From assembly GCA_947303805.1 (NCBI GenBank), contig CAMYZE010000005.1:102978-166977 (forward strand): DNA of 64,000 nucleotides, given 5' to 3'. This stretch comes from an uncultured Clostridia bacterium. GTDB taxonomy: Bacteria > Bacillota > Clostridia > Lachnospirales > Lachnospiraceae. Made by a program: the position numbers and the translations under genes. Shown here in pieces: positions 60,649 through 64,000 of the stretch. The notes below the pieces were generated by a model. That model had not been told where the DNA came from. It saw only the letters and a program-made list of their open reading frames with translations, and made no database searches. The stretch's first letter is position 1, and every line of letters begins with the position of its first letter.

Positions 60649-62343
60649 CTATTCCGGTTCATGAATTACAGTTGCATATCCTGTAGGTTGTAAAATACCG
60701 CCACCTATATTTGCCTTTGTATCATTGTAGATTCCCCATTTGAGATATACATATCCCGCTTCCTTATACTTTGGTGTCTCAAAAGTTCCTGATCCATTTT
60801 TTACTAGATATCCCCTTGATGTATTAGATGCTTTTGCAAGACCTTTTAACTCTAAGCAATTAGTATCATCATCCGGGTGACCAGTTGATGAAAATGGTTT
60901 ATTTGAAACCCATACTACATAGTCCTTTTTTGTATCCTTAAATATAGCATCAAATTTTAACTTTTCATACTTATCAAGTTTTATTATAGGGAAGCCTGCT
61001 GTTAACCCAAGATATACAGCGCTTGAATCTTTTGGACTAGTCAATACACTATCTGCAGCTGTTCGCTTTTTAGCTTTTTCAAATGTAGCTATACCCTCAG
61101 TACCTGCAAGGTATATTTGCTTCCAAGACTTAAGGTATGTCGTTTCAAATCCAATCATAGGAACACGATATTCTAAAGTTTTAGAACCTGATGAATTATT
61201 ATTCCAAAGTCTATTCGATGAAATTCCTATATTTCCTGTTTGGTATTTACATGTCCATGCAGATATTGAATACCAAGCACACTTAACATCTGAATTGCCA
61301 TTATAACCATACCTAAAAGGATTTCCAACATTTTGCGTAGCTTGGTATCCACCAGGGTTCCACGTATAGGTAGCTTGGTTATCATAAGTATCAGACAATG
61401 TATCAGCCTTAAAATATCTCTTATATGTCCCTGTATAGTAAAAATTATAATCTCTGTCTTTATTTGAAAACATATCGTAATTATAGTTTTGAAGAACAGT
61501 CACAAATGGGTAGACATTTGTCCCCCAATCATGTGTTATACTTTTTGCAGTAAAGTTTTCAGTAGTAGACATATTTATAGATGTATATGTTGACCCACCA
61601 GTTACTTGTTTATCCCTATGGATAAACAATGTTTTTCCAATGACATTTTCATTGGTCACAGGGTATAGAGTCTCCATAATACAATAAGCACTTGAGAATA
61701 TTAAACCATTTTGAGCCGTAGTTGCACTAGTACCCCAATCGTTAGCTCTTATTACAGATAATGATTTTATTAAATCATCGCATTCCTTCCTATATCCTTC
61801 CCACTGAGCGATAGAGTTAGTCTTAGTTGTCTCATCTTGAACAAGTTTAGTAATTACCGATTTTGTGGCAAAATGTCTGCTTCTTGTATTAGGCTTTGGT
61901 TTTGTTGGTTGTTTCCATTTTCTTGTCATAACTAAGCCAGTAGTACTTCCTGAACTAGATATTGATTCATTTGGCTTGAATCTTGTTTGCGATGTATCAT
62001 TTTGTAATCTTGGGATGCCATAACAATAATCGATTGGATTTTTACTATCTATAGATATGACTCCATATTGCGCTGCATCCTGAAAAATAATCGGTTTAAT
62101 TGATTGAGCACTTATTTTTATGCCTGCAAGATAGGCAGCTATAGCTGCATCAATTTTTCCGTCTATAGATGTATTATAATTATCAATTTGTGCCTGAAAA
62201 TTAGCTTTTAGAGAATCAAATTCTGATTTTGATATGAAAGCAGAACCATCATTATCAGAAACAGCGGCAGCGAAAATATTTCCACTTAAAGAAACAAGCA
62301 ATAATGATGCTATAATAATTTTAAACTTTTTTGATTTCTTCAT
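60649..62343 (-). CDS. secreted surface protein, paralogue A
   Basis: Start ATG 62343 (MKKSKKFKIIIASLLLVSLS) with GGGG 6 bases upstream; signal peptide ends near AAA. Just after it come VSDNDGSAFISKSEFDSLK and SIDGKIDAAIAAYLAG, shared with paralogue B. The 440-residue middle is Tyr/Trp/Asn-rich; the end YVLKWGIY-like segment (VYLKWGIYNDTKANIGGG) is also shared. No catalytic motif or anchor is seen. Surface exposure is inferred from the signal peptide. Confidence 0.65.
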   Translation of the reverse strand: MKKSKKFKIIIASLLLVSLSGNIFAAAVSDNDGSAFISKSEFDSLKANFQAQIDNYNTSIDGKIDAAIAAYLAGIKISAQSIKPIIFQDAAQYGVISIDSKNPIDYCYGIPRLQNDTSQTRFKPNESISSSGSTTGLVMTRKWKQPTKPKPNTRSRHFATKSVITKLVQDETTKTNSIAQWEGYRKECDDLIKSLSVIRANDWGTSATTAQNGLIFSSAYCIMETLYPVTNENVIGKTLFIHRDKQVTGGSTYTSINMSTTENFTAKSITHDWGTNVYPFVTVLQNYNYDMFSNKDRDYNFYYTGTYKRYFKADTLSDTYDNQATYTWNPGGYQATQNVGNPFRYGYNGNSDVKCAWYSISAWTCKYQTGNIGISSNRLWNNNSSGSKTLEYRVPMIGFETTYLKSWKQIYLAGTEGIATFEKAKKRTAADSVLTSPKDSSAVYLGLTAGFPIIKLDKYEKLKFDAIFKDTKKDYVVWVSNKPFSSTGHPDDDTNCLELKGLAKASNTSRGYLVKNGSGTFETPKYKEAGYVYLKWGIYNDTKANIGGGILQPTGYATVIHEPE

Positions 62344-62357
62344 ATGCATCCCCACTT

Positions 62358-64000
62358 TTAGTTACCCTTTATAATATATCCATCTTCTTCTGGCATTAAT
62401 TTCCCGCCACCTATTTTATATAGGTCTTTATTGTATATTCCCCACTTTATAAATATAGTTGACTCTTTATCAATGACATCTGTTGTGAATGTTCCCTTAC
62501 CTTTTTTAACAAGATATCCCTTTTCTCCCACATCAGCTTTATCTAGTCCTGTAAGTTTTAAGCAATCTGGATCTTTGTCTGGATGAAGCTCTGAAGAAAA
62601 TGGCACAGCAGAAACCCATACTACATAATCTTTTGTAGCATCCTCAAATTTTAGATTATATCTAAGTGAAGTATTTTTATCTATTTGGATTAAAGGAAAA
62701 CCTGAAGTTAATCCCAAATGATAAGTCACATTTGTTGGATCTTTATCATTAGTTAATATGCTACTTGAAGTATCATAGCCTCTACTCTTATAAGTTTTAG
62801 CAATATTAGCACTACCATCATAATAAATCTGCGACCATCTTGTAAGATAAGTTGTTTCAAACCCCAATATTGGCATATATAAATATTGTGTACCGCTCCC
62901 CACCCAGCATCTATCCATTGTAAGGTAAGCATTGTTTGGACCTTGATTTACTATTTTTCTTGGATTTACATCATGGTTAATTGCATCATTGTAACAAGGT
63001 ATAGCACCATTTGCAAATAAATAATAGAAATGCCAAGCGACATTATCTTCTCTTAAATGACCAGACCATGATCTACCATTTCCTTTCCTTGTGGCGTTAC
63101 CATTTGCAAAAGAACGACCATTATGATCTTTAAAAACATTTTTATAAGTTCCTGGGTAAGACCAATTGAAATTTCTTTCCTTATTAGAAAACATATCATA
63201 TTTATAATCATTTAATACAGATACATAAGGGTACTTTACTGTGCCCCATTCTTGGTTTATAGTTGATATAATATAACCAAGCACTGCAGAAGAATTGACT
63301 CCTTCTCTATTTGCCCCTGAAAATCTGCCCCAACGTGTATTAAAACATCTTGAACCATCCTGTAAATCCAAACTAGTTAAATCCCTGTTGGTTATACAGT
63401 AGGTATTTTGAATTGCCATCTGGTCGGAACCAGTGAAAGACATAGTTTTAGATCCCTTATTAGCAGTATCAATCAAAATCTGTGCGAAATCAACCGAATC
63501 ATAACATTTGTCATAATAGCCATCCCATTTTGCTATTGACTTATCTTTATTAGTATCATTGGCGTAAAGATCAGTTATAACAGTTTTTTCTTGACGATAT
63601 AATTCAGCTTTACTTGGTCTACTAGTACTTAGATACAAAGTTCCTGCTTCTTGGTTATTAGTATTAGTAACAAATCTTCCTTCCTGATGTGAGTAAGTGC
63701 ACATAGGTATACCAAATTGATAATCTAAAGCACTTGCAGTACTTATAGATACTACTCCATATTTTACTGCATCTGGATAAATTATAGACCTTGGAGTAAT
63801 CGTGGTGGTGACTAGACCTGCTAAATATGCTGCTATAGCTCCGTCGATTTTTCCATCTATACTATTATTATAGTTAGTAATTTGATCGGCAAAATTCTTT
63901 TTCATCGCTTCAAATTCACCTTTAGTCACGAAAGCTGAACCATCATTGTCAGAGACTATTGCGGCCATATTATTTATACTCAAAACAAAAATAAGTAAAA
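62358..64000 (-). CDS. secreted surface protein, paralogue B, 5' end outside the window
   Basis: The frame stays open to the window edge; LLIFVLSINNMAAIVSDNDG at the start is the end of a signal peptide, so the true start is beyond 64000. Shared with paralogue A are VSDNDGSAFVTKGEF, SIDGKIDGAIAAYLAG, YLYMPILGFETTYLTRW and the C-terminal FIKWGIYNKDLYKIGGGKL. Tandem duplication is likely. The gap to paralogue A is 14 bases. Function unknown. Confidence 0.65.
   Translation of the reverse strand, partial: LLIFVLSINNMAAIVSDNDGSAFVTKGEFEAMKKNFADQITNYNNSIDGKIDGAIAAYLAGLVTTTITPRSIIYPDAVKYGVVSISTASALDYQFGIPMCTYSHQEGRFVTNTNNQEAGTLYLSTSRPSKAELYRQEKTVITDLYANDTNKDKSIAKWDGYYDKCYDSVDFAQILIDTANKGSKTMSFTGSDQMAIQNTYCITNRDLTSLDLQDGSRCFNTRWGRFSGANREGVNSSAVLGYIISTINQEWGTVKYPYVSVLNDYKYDMFSNKERNFNWSYPGTYKNVFKDHNGRSFANGNATRKGNGRSWSGHLREDNVAWHFYYLFANGAIPCYNDAINHDVNPRKIVNQGPNNAYLTMDRCWVGSGTQYLYMPILGFETTYLTRWSQIYYDGSANIAKTYKSRGYDTSSSILTNDKDPTNVTYHLGLTSGFPLIQIDKNTSLRYNLKFEDATKDYVVWVSAVPFSSELHPDKDPDCLKLTGLDKADVGEKGYLVKKGKGTFTTDVIDKESTIFIKWGIYNKDLYKIGGGKLMPEEDGYIIKGN

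Overview
The window is AT-rich, almost entirely coded on the minus strand, and looks like chromosomal DNA of an anaerobic low-GC Firmicute, most likely a Lachnospiraceae-type Clostridia. This is inferred from the ylxM-rpsP-khpA-rimM-trmD-rplS-lepB-rbgA-rnhB-yraN gene order, an electron-bifurcating [FeFe] hydrogenase (HydABC) joined to an Nfn-type transhydrogenase, an SH3b glucosaminidase, YqhQ, TSCPD and DUF6145-like proteins, and sigma-A-type promoters with frequent extended -10 boxes. No phage, CRISPR array, rRNA or intact transposase gene is visible.

Layout (coordinates ascend against transcription). 0-7 kb: translation and ribosome-biogenesis operon (rsmF-like partial, recU, trpS, yraN, rnhB, rbgA, lepB, rplS, trmD, rimM, khpA, rpsP, ylxM). 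7-9.4 kb: FMN-binding lipid-facing protein, tRNA-Pro, ECF S-component, rpsT. 9.4-19 kb: an ExbB/ExbD-like (DUF2149) membrane cluster with a large two-TM partner, radA, clpC, a cohesin/cadherin-like surface protein and a cell-wall glucosaminidase. 19-24.4 kb: gdhA, prfA, prmC, HAD phosphatase, yqhQ, rpmE. 24.4-27.5 kb: phosphatase lipoprotein, tRNA-Lys, a tandem repeat, a SEC-C protein, hpf. 27.5-29.4 kb: two toxin-antitoxin modules bounded by three fragments of one serine-recombinase 3' end. 29.4-36 kb: hydA, hydB, hydC, nfnB, nfnA. 36-48.4 kb: aminotransferase, dus, pfkA, a HerA-like ATPase, yajC, glf, yebC, MATE exporter, typA. 48.5-55.3 kb: accessory stretch with a TupA-like lipoprotein whose segments are in permuted order, a NERD protein, an EEP nuclease fused to a HEPN-like tail, a DUF4160/DUF2442-HTH pair, and several copies of a MITE-like element. 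55.3-60.5 kb: an amino-acid ABC transporter plus argG and argH behind a promoter with an ARG box. 60.6-64 kb: two paralogous secreted surface proteins, the second running off the window.

Two dispersed short repeat families run through the window. One is about 94 bp with 14-bp terminal inverted repeats (AATAAAAGGGACGG / its complement), concentrated at 49-58 kb. The other is a 23-bp element (GTAGGGGCGAG-N5-CGAGCCC on the coding strand) placed at gene borders. Both have entered argH in frame, and copies supply stop codons for dus and argG and probably the Shine-Dalgarno of argG.

The most notable candidates for undescribed biology are the EEP-HEPN/NERD locus, the permuted TupA, the DUF2149/ExbB cluster with its large partner, the recombinase-end-bounded toxin-antitoxin cassettes, and a histone-H1-like lysine tail on HydA. 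All function calls rest on reading motifs by eye; no database search was run.
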